From Trinickia sp. Y13 (GTDB lineage Bacteria; Pseudomonadota; Gammaproteobacteria; Burkholderiales; Burkholderiaceae), in contig NZ_JAKWFK010000004.1 in assembly GCF_029522115.1 (NCBI RefSeq), positions 310,001 through 374,000 on the forward strand: a DNA stretch of 64,000 nt, read 5' to 3'. Made by a program: the position numbers and the translations under genes. Below, piece after piece: positions 53,096 to 62,190 of the stretch. Each line of letters opens with the position of its first letter. The first letter of the stretch is position 1. The notes beneath the pieces were generated by a model. It saw nothing but the letters and a program-made list of their open reading frames with translations. It was not told the DNA's origin and ran no database searches.

Positions 53096-56000
53096 GAAGC
53101 GCTCCAGGTCGGGGCGTGAGTCGGAAAGCTGCTCGGCCAGGCAAGCGGGATCTTCTTGCCGCCGGGCGTCATCCGCACGCGCACGAAGACACGGCCGCGC
53201 GGATACTTCGATACGAGCGCCGCGTCGGCTGGGTTGGTCGTTTCGAGCGGAAATTCGAACCGCAGCAGCGATGCGCCAGCGCTCGCGCGCACCGTCGTAT
53301 CGGCTACCCGCTGCGCGGAAACGAATGAAAGCAACGCCCATGGATCGGTGAACTGCCATGTCAGCGTCTGGCCGTCGGTCGCGAAATTGCGCTGGGCCGG
53401 ATCGTTCTTCGCCACCAGCGGCGAATTTTTCGCGAAGCGCAGCACGAGCGTGACCGGCATGCCGTATTCCCAATGCAGCGAATGCGGGGCATCCTGCATC
53501 GACAGGCTGTGATCCCCCATGCGGATCGTCCAGTCAATCAATTGATTGCCGGCCACTTCCGCCGTGCGGTCGGCGCGGAAATCGACGTTGACGTCGTAGC
53601 CCGCCGTCGTGCCGTCCGCTGCGGGATAAAGCGGCGAGAGCAACGCATCGACGGGATCGAACTGCTCGACGAAGTGACGCACCGTCTCCGCATGAATGGC
53701 CCGCGCACCGGCGCCGCCAGCCGAACGCAGCGAGGACGCCACCTTCTCATAGCGCTTCAACGCCGCACCGAGTTCGCCGAAATCGGCAGGCATTGCGTCC
53801 GCGTCGTTCAGTTTCACAGACCGCGAGGGGCTGCTGAACGGCCGGCGCCACGCCACGCTCTGATTGAACACGGTGGCAAAGCCATCCCACTCGCGGCTCA
53901 ACGTATTCGCGTAACTCGAACCGCACCGCGTCAGCAGGCCATCGTATAGCCGCATATGCAGCGCCGTGAAGTAATCGCCGCCCACACCCGCTGGGCGCGG
54001 GGGGAAGCGATCGACGCAATCGCTCGCGTTCGGATCGGCCGCAACCGTCTGCAAGAACTGCTCGAGCATCAACAAGCTGCTGTTCGGGTTCTTGAGCTGG
54101 TAGCGCTCCAGATCGGTGACGATCGCTCGCCAACGCTGTGCGAGCGGCGAATTCGCGTCGGCGGCATCGAGCGCCGCCAGATACGCCTTCGCATCTTTGC
54201 CCAGCGCGAGCGCTCGCAACGATTGCTGCTGCAGATAGGCGTTCAGCGCGGCCGCATCGTTGACGCCGAATGCCGCGAGGACCGGCTTGACCGTGGTCGA
54301 TCCAATATAAGCCGGGCGCGTCGCGTACAGATCCGATTGCGTCAGCATGGCGTCCACCACGCGAAGATGCTGCATGGCGTCGCTCGACACGAACGTGTCC
54401 AGATCGGCCGCCTGCGCGTTCGCTCCCATTTCCGCCAGTGCGGCGCGAATCTTCACGAGCCGGGGGCGCGCCGCCTCGAAGGCCGCGCTGTTCGGATCGC
54501 CGTCCGCGGGCGACACGGCTGCCGCCGACGCCACTTGATCGAGGACGAGGCGTGCAAACTGCACATCGAGCGCTTGCTGCACGGCGGGCCGAACGGCATC
54601 GGGCAAGGTCGCGAGACCATCGGTCAGATACTTCTTGCGTTCGTCCCCGAGCGCGATCGCCTGATCCAGCCGCGTCGGGTCCCACGTCACGATGGAGCCT
54701 TCGGCCACCGTCGGCAACGACAGATTGCGCGGCGCCACCATGAACGGCTGCGCCAACAACTTGGCCAAGCCGTCGCGCAAAGCGAGCCGTGCCGGCGACA
54801 CCGCGTAGCGCGCATCCTTGTCCACCCAAACGATGGCGCCATCAGGGCCGCCGAAGCGCTGCGCCATTTCGCTCGTGAACGCCTGGAACGCCGTGGCCGA
54901 ACGTTCCCGCGTTTGCGCGACGAGGTCGGCGCCGAGCAACCGGTTTTGCGTGGCGCGCACGAACGTGCGCTCCCACACGGGGCCAGGGTTGAACCGAGCT
55001 TGGTGCATCCAGCCCGCCTTGCCGGAGGCGAGTAGCCGCTGCTGCGCGTCGATGCCGGAGACGATCGCATGATAGCTGCCGTCCGTCTGCGCGAAATCGC
55101 CGAGTCCGATGCTGCCGACCGACAACGCGTCGATCTGTGCGGTCACCGTGCGTTCGGCCGTGAGTAGCGGGTTGGCCGTGAACATCTGCGCATCGAGTTG
55201 TTGCGCGCCTTTGTCGAAGGTGCAGCGCACCGCCTCGCGAATTGCCGGCGTATTCAAACCGCCCGTGCCGTCTGCCGAATATGCGCCGCTGCGGCGCGAA
55301 GCATCGCGATAGAAATAGCGCAGGCTGCCGGCGACGTTGCCCTGCAATTCCACGCCGAATGCATAGCGCACCACGAGCCGCAGCGCTTCTTCGTTGCCCG
55401 AAGACGGCCGCTGCAGCCGCTGCATGGCCGCCAAGGCCGCATCGAGCTGATCGACCGAAGCGACATAGCGCTGCATGGCTTGCATGGCGGGCAGATCTTC
55501 GACCGCCAAGCTGCTCGCCACGGGGGAATCGTTGCCCAACGCCGGAGCCGTGCAATCGTCGCCGACGATCAGTTGGCCGGTGCTCGGATCGCTCGCCACG
55601 CCGGTCATGCGGCTCACGCGCAACAGCATCTCGCGTTCGAGCGCGGTCAGTGCGATCTCGCCGAACTCGTGTTCGAAGCGAGCCCGCACGCGTTCGTCCA
55701 AATCGTCGAATGCGCTCCATGAGCCTGGCATGAACACGGTCCAAAGCGTGCCGATGTGCTGATCGTTCATCCCGATCAGCGACAACGTCTTCTTGCGGTA
55801 CCAATCCGACGGCAGGGCCTCGCCGCCGCGCGCTGCCGCGTCGCGCTCCTGCGAATCGACGTGCAGCTCGTTCAACGCGGCGACGAGCCGCGGATTGCGG
55901 TGGCTCAGCACCAACGTGGCGCCGGTGAGCCCGATCGTCCAGCCGCCCAGCATGGCGATCGCGCCCCAACGCACGGCGCGATGCAGCAACGGCCGCGTGA

Positions 56001-57249
56001 GGTGTTGCGAGCGCGACGGCCGCGTCAACCCGTATTCGAGGAAGACCTTCTTCTCGAACAAGTCGCGCAAGAAGGCCGGCTGCAGCATGAGGTCGTTCAA
56101 CGCCCGGCTGCCGTCGGGCCCATCGTGCTCCGGTCCGTCGGCGCCGGCGCCCGCCTCCGCGGCGAAGCGCGGTTCGCGGTGCTCCTCGTACGGGTCGAGG
56201 GCCTCGGGCGCATCGAGCACTGGCGCGTCGCCTGCCTGCTGCCGGTCCGCGCCCCGTTGCGCGAGTTCGCCGCTGTCGCCGGTCAGGTAGATGCCGCGGA
56301 AAAAGAACGGCTCGTGGTAGGCGCTCGGCCGCATCAGTTCATCGACATACAGTTGCAACTGCGCGCGCATCGCATCGACGCGCGCCGGCAGCAGCAGACA
56401 CCCCTGCACGTCGAGCATGCCCGTATCGAGCGTGAACAATTCGGCGCTCGCGTCCGACACCGCGCGCTCGACGCTGCCCATCGCGGCATCGACCCAGCTC
56501 GATTGGTACGTCGTGGACAGATCGAACGGCGAAGACCAGCCGAGCATGCTGGCGCGCAGCGGCTCGGGCAACGCACGCGCGAATCCGGCGAAGCCCTCGA
56601 GATCCTCGCAGCCGGTCACGACGACATAAACCGCGAAGCGCATCGCGAAGCGATTCTGCGCGAGCCACAGCCGGCGATGTGCGAGCTTCGCGTGGCGCTC
56701 CAATTCGAGCCGCGTGTCGGGATGGTCGGCGAGCAGCATGGAAGCCGGCACGGTCACGACGACGGAATCGAACGGCCGCTGCGGCCGGTAGTTGCGGCAC
56801 AGGCTCAGAAATTCGTCCCACGGCTTTTCGTCGCTGCTCTCGTCGGGCGAGCCGAGGTAGGCCGCCTTGATGTCGATCACGACGCCGCGATCGAAGAAAT
56901 TCCACGAGATGCCTTGGATCGCGGCAGGATTTGCCGCCTCCGAGCTCAACACGCTTGCGACGCCCGCTTGTGCGATCGGCAGCGGGCGCGGGTCGTCGCC
57001 TTCGTTCAGCACGATGACCCACGGCACGTTGTAACGCTCGCCGCGCGAGGCGATGTTGCCTTCGATCAGTTCGACGGCATGGCGAAACGCGTTGCGCAGC
57101 GAATCGGTGCGCAACCGCACGATCTTGCGCTCGGCGGCCGGCTTGTTCTGCGCGCTTTGAGCCGCGATCCAGAAAACGGCGCCGAGCACGACGAGCACGA
57201 CGACGATCAGCACGGCGACCGACAACAGGAATAGATTGCTCGTCAGCAT
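53092..57249 (-). CDS. tssM: T6SS membrane-complex protein TssM (IcmF/VasK family)
   Basis: 1385 residues, the largest gene here. An N-terminal membrane helix (LFLLSVAVLIVVVLVVLGAV) and another near 440 (IAMLGGWTIGLTGATLVLSH) flank a cytoplasmic region. A long periplasmic part follows, ending with the IcmF C-terminal beta domain (about 1150-1380). With TssL and TssJ it forms the trans-envelope core. Unlike many TssM proteins, the position of the Walker A motif reads PWVIVLNEGDDPRPL, with no G-x-x-x-x-G-K-[ST], so nucleotide binding is unlikely. Confidence 0.93.
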   Translation of the reverse strand: MLTSNLFLLSVAVLIVVVLVVLGAVFWIAAQSAQNKPAAERKIVRLRTDSLRNAFRHAVELIEGNIASRGERYNVPWVIVLNEGDDPRPLPIAQAGVASVLSSEAANPAAIQGISWNFFDRGVVIDIKAAYLGSPDESSDEKPWDEFLSLCRNYRPQRPFDSVVVTVPASMLLADHPDTRLELERHAKLAHRRLWLAQNRFAMRFAVYVVVTGCEDLEGFAGFARALPEPLRASMLGWSSPFDLSTTYQSSWVDAAMGSVERAVSDASAELFTLDTGMLDVQGCLLLPARVDAMRAQLQLYVDELMRPSAYHEPFFFRGIYLTGDSGELAQRGADRQQAGDAPVLDAPEALDPYEEHREPRFAAEAGAGADGPEHDGPDGSRALNDLMLQPAFLRDLFEKKVFLEYGLTRPSRSQHLTRPLLHRAVRWGAIAMLGGWTIGLTGATLVLSHRNPRLVAALNELHVDSQERDAAARGGEALPSDWYRKKTLSLIGMNDQHIGTLWTVFMPGSWSAFDDLDERVRARFEHEFGEIALTALEREMLLRVSRMTGVASDPSTGQLIVGDDCTAPALGNDSPVASSLAVEDLPAMQAMQRYVASVDQLDAALAAMQRLQRPSSGNEEALRLVVRYAFGVELQGNVAGSLRYFYRDASRRSGAYSADGTGGLNTPAIREAVRCTFDKGAQQLDAQMFTANPLLTAERTVTAQIDALSVGSIGLGDFAQTDGSYHAIVSGIDAQQRLLASGKAGWMHQARFNPGPVWERTFVRATQNRLLGADLVAQTRERSATAFQAFTSEMAQRFGGPDGAIVWVDKDARYAVSPARLALRDGLAKLLAQPFMVAPRNLSLPTVAEGSIVTWDPTRLDQAIALGDERKKYLTDGLATLPDAVRPAVQQALDVQFARLVLDQVASAAAVSPADGDPNSAAFEAARPRLVKIRAALAEMGANAQAADLDTFVSSDAMQHLRVVDAMLTQSDLYATRPAYIGSTTVKPVLAAFGVNDAAALNAYLQQQSLRALALGKDAKAYLAALDAADANSPLAQRWRAIVTDLERYQLKNPNSSLLMLEQFLQTVAADPNASDCVDRFPPRPAGVGGDYFTALHMRLYDGLLTRCGSSYANTLSREWDGFATVFNQSVAWRRPFSSPSRSVKLNDADAMPADFGELGAALKRYEKVASSLRSAGGAGARAIHAETVRHFVEQFDPVDALLSPLYPAADGTTAGYDVNVDFRADRTAEVAGNQLIDWTIRMGDHSLSMQDAPHSLHWEYGMPVTLVLRFAKNSPLVAKNDPAQRNFATDGQTLTWQFTDPWALLSFVSAQRVADTTVRASAGASLLRFEFPLETTNPADAALVSKYPRGRVFVRVRMTPGGKKIPLAWPSSFPTHAPTWSAS

Positions 57250-57286
57250 AGCGCCGCCCCCGCAATGAACGAACGATGCAAGGCGT

Positions 57287-58045
57287 TCATGAGCTCGCTC
57301 CCACGACGGTATCGCCGTGCAAGGCCTGACGCACGGGCCACGACTGCCACAGCCATAGCATCTCCGAGATGGCCAGCAACGCGACCACCGCGAGCAGCGT
57401 CATCACGCTCCAACGGCTGACGGTCGGCAGCTTGCGCGGCGCGATATGGGAAAGCGTGTTCGTATACGCGGACTCTGCCACCACGCGGTCGCGCCCGCCC
57501 AAATCGGCGCGACGCTGGTAGATGAATTCGTAGAGTTCCTCGCGATAGCTGCGCAGCCGCGCATCGGCCTGCTCGCCCGCCCCGCGAAAGCGCCCCTGAA
57601 AACCCATCGCGAGCGCAAAGAGGTACAGCCGCGCGATCTCGCGGCGCGACGGCTCGCGGTCCGATAGCAATTCCTCGATCTTCTTGAAGACGAGGTCGCC
57701 CGCGATGTTGGTGCGGAACAACGACGATTCGAGCAAGTACGCGGTCCAGCGCTCACGCCCCGCCCACGGCGTGTTGAGCAGGAGCTCGTCGGCGAGGACG
57801 GCTTTGAGGTAGCGAGCGTCCGCCACGTTCTCGATGTCGAAGCGCGTGCTGTCGCGGCGCGACTGCAGCGTCTGAATCTCGAGCACGTTCAACAGATGCC
57901 GCGACATGCCCTGTGCGGCTTGCTCTGCATCGGCCTCGGCCGCTTCGGAGAAACGCCGTTGCGATTTGACGAGTTCGTCGAGGAACGCGCAAAACTGATC
58001 CATCGCGAGGTCGTTCTCTTTCGTTTCCATACGGGTGCGTGCCAT
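57287..58045 (-). CDS. tssL: T6SS inner-membrane protein TssL (DotU family)
   Basis: 252 residues. The cytoplasmic DotU domain has the family's F-DIENVADARYLKAVLADE and LLESSLFRTNIAGDLVFKKI, LYLFALAMGFQGRFRG and RSYREELYEFIYQRRADL elements. A single C-terminal helix (VMTLLAVVALLAISEMLWL) anchors it. There is no OmpA-like peptidoglycan-binding extension. The start at 58045 is 14 bp after the tssK stop; an in-frame ATG 15 bases later is possible. Confidence 0.93.
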   Translation of the reverse strand: MARTRMETKENDLAMDQFCAFLDELVKSQRRFSEAAEADAEQAAQGMSRHLLNVLEIQTLQSRRDSTRFDIENVADARYLKAVLADELLLNTPWAGRERWTAYLLESSLFRTNIAGDLVFKKIEELLSDREPSRREIARLYLFALAMGFQGRFRGAGEQADARLRSYREELYEFIYQRRADLGGRDRVVAESAYTNTLSHIAPRKLPTVSRWSVMTLLAVVALLAISEMLWLWQSWPVRQALHGDTVVGASS

Positions 58046-58059
58046 CTTGGTGTACACCG

Positions 58060-59391
58060 TCAGTCTTTCGTGAACAGCAGCATTTCCTGAGGCCGCTGCG
58101 CGCTGGCCCCTTCGTTCGGATTGCCGATGACAAGGGCCTCGCCTGCGCGCACGAGCGCGGGATCGGATTGCACCTCGAACAGCAGGTAGCCGGAACCGGA
58201 CCGTATCCCAAGCTCCTCGGCATACTCCACCGCGCGCCGGGTCGCACCGAGCACGCGGCGGCTGCGCAGCGACGCGTAGACTGATTCGGAGCCGATCACC
58301 GCGCCATCGATCCAGGCGAGCAGATCTCGATCCGATTGGCCACGCAAACCGATGATCAACCGCCCTTGCACCCACTGCGGTTGCAGGGCGATCTCGAACA
58401 TCTCGTTGCCGTAGCGGAACTTGCGCTCGCGGTACCCTTCGCTGACCTCGGCGATCGCTTCGCGCAACGAGCCGAGCAGCGGCGTAAAGACGGCGAGCGG
58501 ATCGGCATGATCGTAGTCCGGCGGAACGGGCGGCAGGCCACCGGGCGCGAGCAACGAAAGCGAGCCGTGCAGCGCGGCAAGGGCGTGATAAAGCGCGAGC
58601 GGATGCAGGTGTGGCGTGCGCAACACGGCTTCGGCCAGCGGCAGCGCCGAAAGCAAGCTGCGCAGACGGTCCTTCAACTCGAGCTGGGTCAAGCGATCGT
58701 CCGCCTTCGACGAGGGGATGGCCGTCTGGCGCGCGACGAACGCCGCCTTGCCGCGCACTTGGCCGAGCAGCCCCGCCACCGCTTTCCAAAGCGGATTGTC
58801 GCGCGCCACTTCGAGCAGCGGAGGCTGGCGGTCCCCGAGCTTGACGACTTCATTGTCCTTGTAGACGGCGCCGAGGCACAACGACACGAAGCGCCCGGAC
58901 GGCACTTCGCCCGCTTCGAGGGCCAGGTTCGGCAGGAGGCGGGGAATGTCGGCCGGCGGTGCGCCCGAGGTGTCGTCTTCCACCGGCTCGCCCGCGACCG
59001 AGCGGAACCGGCGCATGTCGGACTCGCCGCGCGCCGACGAAGCGACGGGCAGCGTCAAATAGATCTCGAGCGCAGCCATGGCGAGCCGCTCGGCGAACGG
59101 GGCGAGCGACAGCTCGAGCCGGCCGTGCTGAGCGACTTCGGCCGAATACGACACCGCCGTGCCATCGGGCATGATGGCCTCGAGCGCAAGCACGCGCACG
59201 ATACCCGCCGCCAGCAAACCCTCGTCGAACACGAGGCGCCGCACGCCCCAACTGAACGGGGCGGCGGCCAAGCTCTGCCAAGCGACGAGCGAATCGACGC
59301 GTGCGCCGAGCAGCTGGAAGTGCTGCGGCGCGAGCAGCATGCCCTCGAACCACTCGACGCGGTCGACGACGGGGACGAGTCGTTCAGACAT
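58060..59391 (-). CDS. tssK: T6SS baseplate protein TssK
   Basis: 443 residues, the family length. TssK trimers link the baseplate to the TssJLM complex. The N-terminus is diagnostic (VEWFEGMLLAPQHFQLLGAR), followed by the family's HPLALYHALAALHGSLSLL and AIAEVSEGYRERKFRYGNEM segments. GGGAGGTG lies about five bases before the ATG. It follows tssJ in the same direction. Confidence 0.94.
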   Translation of the reverse strand: MSERLVPVVDRVEWFEGMLLAPQHFQLLGARVDSLVAWQSLAAAPFSWGVRRLVFDEGLLAAGIVRVLALEAIMPDGTAVSYSAEVAQHGRLELSLAPFAERLAMAALEIYLTLPVASSARGESDMRRFRSVAGEPVEDDTSGAPPADIPRLLPNLALEAGEVPSGRFVSLCLGAVYKDNEVVKLGDRQPPLLEVARDNPLWKAVAGLLGQVRGKAAFVARQTAIPSSKADDRLTQLELKDRLRSLLSALPLAEAVLRTPHLHPLALYHALAALHGSLSLLAPGGLPPVPPDYDHADPLAVFTPLLGSLREAIAEVSEGYRERKFRYGNEMFEIALQPQWVQGRLIIGLRGQSDRDLLAWIDGAVIGSESVYASLRSRRVLGATRRAVEYAEELGIRSGSGYLLFEVQSDPALVRAGEALVIGNPNEGASAQRPQEMLLFTKD

Positions 59392-59475
59392 GACGGCACC
59401 TCCCGCCCAGGAGCACGGCCCGGCAGGCGCGCGGCGGCGTTGCACGCCGGCGATCGAAGGAACAGCGAAGTTCGG

Positions 59476-59940
59476 TCATTTCACACTCGAAACGGAAAAT
59501 GCGTTGTCGCCCAGCTGCACGACGAGCCGGCCGTTGAACCGCTCGACGCGGACGCGATTGGCGCCCGGCCCCGAGTAGTCCGCAAATACGAAGACGCCCG
59601 CCACGCGCGGCCCTCGAAGCTTTCCTCCGGGCACGACGAGCCGTTGGCCAGGCACGAGCTCCCAACTTTGATAGCGGATCGAATCGGGAAACGTGGCCGC
59701 GAGATCGCCACGCACGGCAAACCATTTCGAAGCGGGCAGCTCCGCCACGCGCGCAAGCAGCGTCTTGTCCGTCACGAACACGACGTCGACGGCCACCGGA
59801 CTGTCGTTGTTCGCTTCGTCGCTTGCGGCGAGCGTGAGCTCGTCCCATTTCACTTTGTCGCCCGACGGAAACAGCATCGAGCATCCGCCAAGTCCCGCCA
59901 AGCACACCGCGGCGAGCAGGCCGACGGCCCATCGCCGCAT
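59476..59940 (-). CDS. tssJ: T6SS outer-membrane lipoprotein TssJ
   Basis: 154 residues. The start at 59940 gives a lipoprotein signal with lipobox LGGC (Cys20). The mature part is the small transthyretin-like beta sandwich: PVAVDVVFVTDKTLLARVAE, ASKWFAVRGDL and VAGVFVFADYSG. TssJ tethers TssM to the outer membrane. It is the first T6SS gene, about 110 bp after the carrier gene. Confidence 0.9.
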   Translation of the reverse strand: MRRWAVGLLAAVCLAGLGGCSMLFPSGDKVKWDELTLAASDEANNDSPVAVDVVFVTDKTLLARVAELPASKWFAVRGDLAATFPDSIRYQSWELVPGQRLVVPGGKLRGPRVAGVFVFADYSGPGANRVRVERFNGRLVVQLGDNAFSVSSVK

Positions 59941-60053
59941 GCAAGCCGTCTCGCCGCGCGCCGCGAACCTCGTCTCGCGCGGGCGTACATGCGCATCGCG
60001 CAGCACGCTGCCATGCGCGAAGGAAGGCTGTCCCGCAGAGCGTCGCCAGTCCG

Positions 60054-61475
60054 TCATCTTGCCCCCACTCCTATACCCATGACTACGATCAAAGAAGCCG
60101 CCACGACGGCGCAGCCCGCCACCACCGCAAGTTGTGCGCGCGTGAACGCCAGGCGCACGACCACGGAATTGCGATGCGGCATCGCGCTCGGTTGAGCGCT
60201 AGCGGCCCGATCGGTTTGCAAGCCCGCCGACGCCAGCGCCACGACCACGCAGGTGGACAGCAGGCTCAGCAGATTGCGCGGCCCGTCGCAAATCAGATCG
60301 ATCCCGACGAATATCACCAAAGCGGCCTCCGCGGGCAGTCGCAGCAGCGACAGCGCGATCCCCGCGACGGCAATGCCGCCCACGCCGTTGCGCCCTGCCG
60401 ATGCGAAAGCGGCCACCGTGGAGGCGGCGCAGATCATTACACAATCGCCGAGACTGAGCGAGTTGCCGTACAAGTTCGCAACGAACGAAGCGACGAGCGC
60501 GAAATAGAGCGCCGAACCCGCGCGCAGGAACACCGCGCCGAACGGCACCACGAGATCCGCGACGCCGCGACTGAAGCCGAGCTTGGCGCTCATCGCCTCG
60601 ATCGTGTGGGGGATCGCCGCCGTCGCCGTGCCGGACGTGAATCCGACCAGCATCGGCGCGCGCAAGCATGCGACGGTATGGCTGAACGAGACGCGCGTAC
60701 GCGTTGCGATCGTGGCAAGCGCGATGCACGACAATACGCCCGCCGAAATCACGAAGACGGAAATGAAGCCACCCGTCGCCGATAGAATCTCGCGCGGCAT
60801 ATGCGCGACCATATGGGCCGCCGTGCCGAACACCAGCACGGGCAACAACAGGTTGGCGTAATCGATCAGCGCTTCGAGCGTGCGGTAGATGCTTTCGAAG
60901 ATGCCGTTGAGCACCTTCGTCTGCTCGGCCGATAAGGCGGCGAACGCCATGCCGAAGAAGATCGTGCAGGTCAGAATGCCGAGCGCCCGGCCGTTTGCGA
61001 GCGCGCTGTAGAAGTTGTCGGGGACGATTTCGGTCAGCGCGAACCGATGCTCGGGTGTGCCGAGCGTGCCTTGGGAGAACAGCGCCATGCGCACCTCGCC
61101 CGCATCGCCGCCGCTCGACAAGATCAGCCTGCCGAGCTCGGCATGCGCGGCTTCCGACAAGTGCAATCCGGGCGCCGCCACGACGCCTGCCAGCGTCCCC
61201 GCGAGAGCGGCGAGCGCGACGAGCGCGAGCGCCAACATCAGCATCGTGCCGATGCGTAGGCCGGGGCGCGGCAGCCCCATGAGCTGGCGCAGTCCGAAGA
61301 ACATGGCCACCACGAGCAACGGGACGGCAGCCATATTGACGATCGAAATGTAGAGCTGACCGACCGCATACGCAGCCTCGCCCACCGGCTCGGCGAATGC
61401 GCCCGCGACACTGCCGAGCAGCACGCACAGCATCAGGAGCAGCGCCGAATTGGGCAGTTGTCTCAGCTTGTTCAT
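60054..61475 (-). CDS. Divergent DAACS-family carrier
   Basis: 473-residue membrane protein of the dicarboxylate/amino acid:cation symporter fold. The first hairpin reads TSGTATAAIPHTIEAM, but the NLDG segment is replaced by PFGAVFLRAGSALYF and the D-x-x-R-T-x-x-N segment by GIDLICDGPRNLLSLL. The core substrate and cation sites therefore differ from canonical GltP/DctA. A C-terminal extension adds a further helix (LAVVAGCAVVAASLIVVMGI). The start overlaps the racemase stop by 4 bp. Asp/Glu-type or D-amino-acid transport is suggested by neighbours only. Confidence 0.85.
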   Translation of the reverse strand: MNKLRQLPNSALLLMLCVLLGSVAGAFAEPVGEAAYAVGQLYISIVNMAAVPLLVVAMFFGLRQLMGLPRPGLRIGTMLMLALALVALAALAGTLAGVVAAPGLHLSEAAHAELGRLILSSGGDAGEVRMALFSQGTLGTPEHRFALTEIVPDNFYSALANGRALGILTCTIFFGMAFAALSAEQTKVLNGIFESIYRTLEALIDYANLLLPVLVFGTAAHMVAHMPREILSATGGFISVFVISAGVLSCIALATIATRTRVSFSHTVACLRAPMLVGFTSGTATAAIPHTIEAMSAKLGFSRGVADLVVPFGAVFLRAGSALYFALVASFVANLYGNSLSLGDCVMICAASTVAAFASAGRNGVGGIAVAGIALSLLRLPAEAALVIFVGIDLICDGPRNLLSLLSTCVVVALASAGLQTDRAASAQPSAMPHRNSVVVRLAFTRAQLAVVAGCAVVAASLIVVMGIGVGAR

Positions 61476-62182
61476 AGCGCCTGATTCCAGCCGTGCGCAA
61501 GACCATAGGAAACCGTCGCACGCGCGAGTTCGAGCGTGCTGTCGATCATCGGGATCGGCGGGGCGTCCATCTGCTGCGCGGCAAGCGGCAACTCGGTGCA
61601 GCCCAGGATTCCCGCCTTCGCTCCATGACGGACGAACCAGTCCAGCGCGCGCGCAAGGTGTTCGGTCGATGCACCGATCTTCCCAGCCTTGACGTCGCGG
61701 ATACACGCATCGATGTGCCGCTGCGTGTCGAGGTCCGGTTCGACCGATTCGAACCCACGTGCGGCAAGCATGCGCTGATAGAGCCCGCTATGAAAGGTGC
61801 CGCCCGTCGCCAGCACGGCCACGCGGCCGACGCCCGAGGGCAGCGCCGCCACGCTCGCCTCGGCGATGTGGATGATCGGCGCGCGGCTCTCGGCGCACAT
61901 CGCGTCGTACCAGTGATGCGCCGAGTTGCATGGAATGACGATGAGCTCCACGTCGTTGCGGTTGAGCATGTCGATGCCGCGCAAGAGCGCCGGCAACGGG
62001 CTCTCGCCGGCGCCGAGCAACGCCTCCGACCGGTCGGGAATATGCGGCAGATGCGCCACGAGCAACGGCAGATGCTGCTGGTCGCACCATGCCCCGGCCG
62101 AGGTCGTCAACGCGATCACCCGCTCTATGAAATCGACGGTGGCAAGCGGCCCCATGCCGCCTAGGATGCCTATCAACGCCAT
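61472..62182 (-). CDS. Aspartate/glutamate racemase-family protein
   Basis: 236 residues. MALIGILGGMGPLATVDFIE is the family N-terminus and both catalytic cysteines are present, in VIPCNSAHHWYD and GILGCTELPLA. These cofactor-free enzymes interconvert L- and D-Asp or Glu (or related acids) in the cytoplasm. The start at 62182 is chosen because the longer frame overlaps the upstream carrier gene. It lies between two DAACS genes: 8 bp after one stop and overlapping the start of the other by 4 bp. Confidence 0.93.
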   Translation of the reverse strand: MALIGILGGMGPLATVDFIERVIALTTSAGAWCDQQHLPLLVAHLPHIPDRSEALLGAGESPLPALLRGIDMLNRNDVELIVIPCNSAHHWYDAMCAESRAPIIHIAEASVAALPSGVGRVAVLATGGTFHSGLYQRMLAARGFESVEPDLDTQRHIDACIRDVKAGKIGASTEHLARALDWFVRHGAKAGILGCTELPLAAQQMDAPPIPMIDSTLELARATVSYGLAHGWNQAL

Positions 62183-62190
62183 GGCGGGCT

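Noticed and set aside
53096-53473. N-terminal extension of TssA
   Set aside because: It lies within the tssM coding region in another frame; the ATGA overlap start fits the family.
53956-55035. Long plus-strand open frame (359 codons) antisense to tssM
   Set aside because: Arginine-rich composition typical of the shadow frame of a high-GC gene; tssM on the other strand is clearly real.
55756-57234. 492-codon plus-strand frame antisense to tssM
   Set aside because: Same reason: no family motifs, Arg/Ala/His-rich, no ribosome site.
58336-60195. 619-codon plus-strand frame antisense to tssK and tssJ
   Set aside because: Shadow of three recognised T6SS genes; composition-driven.
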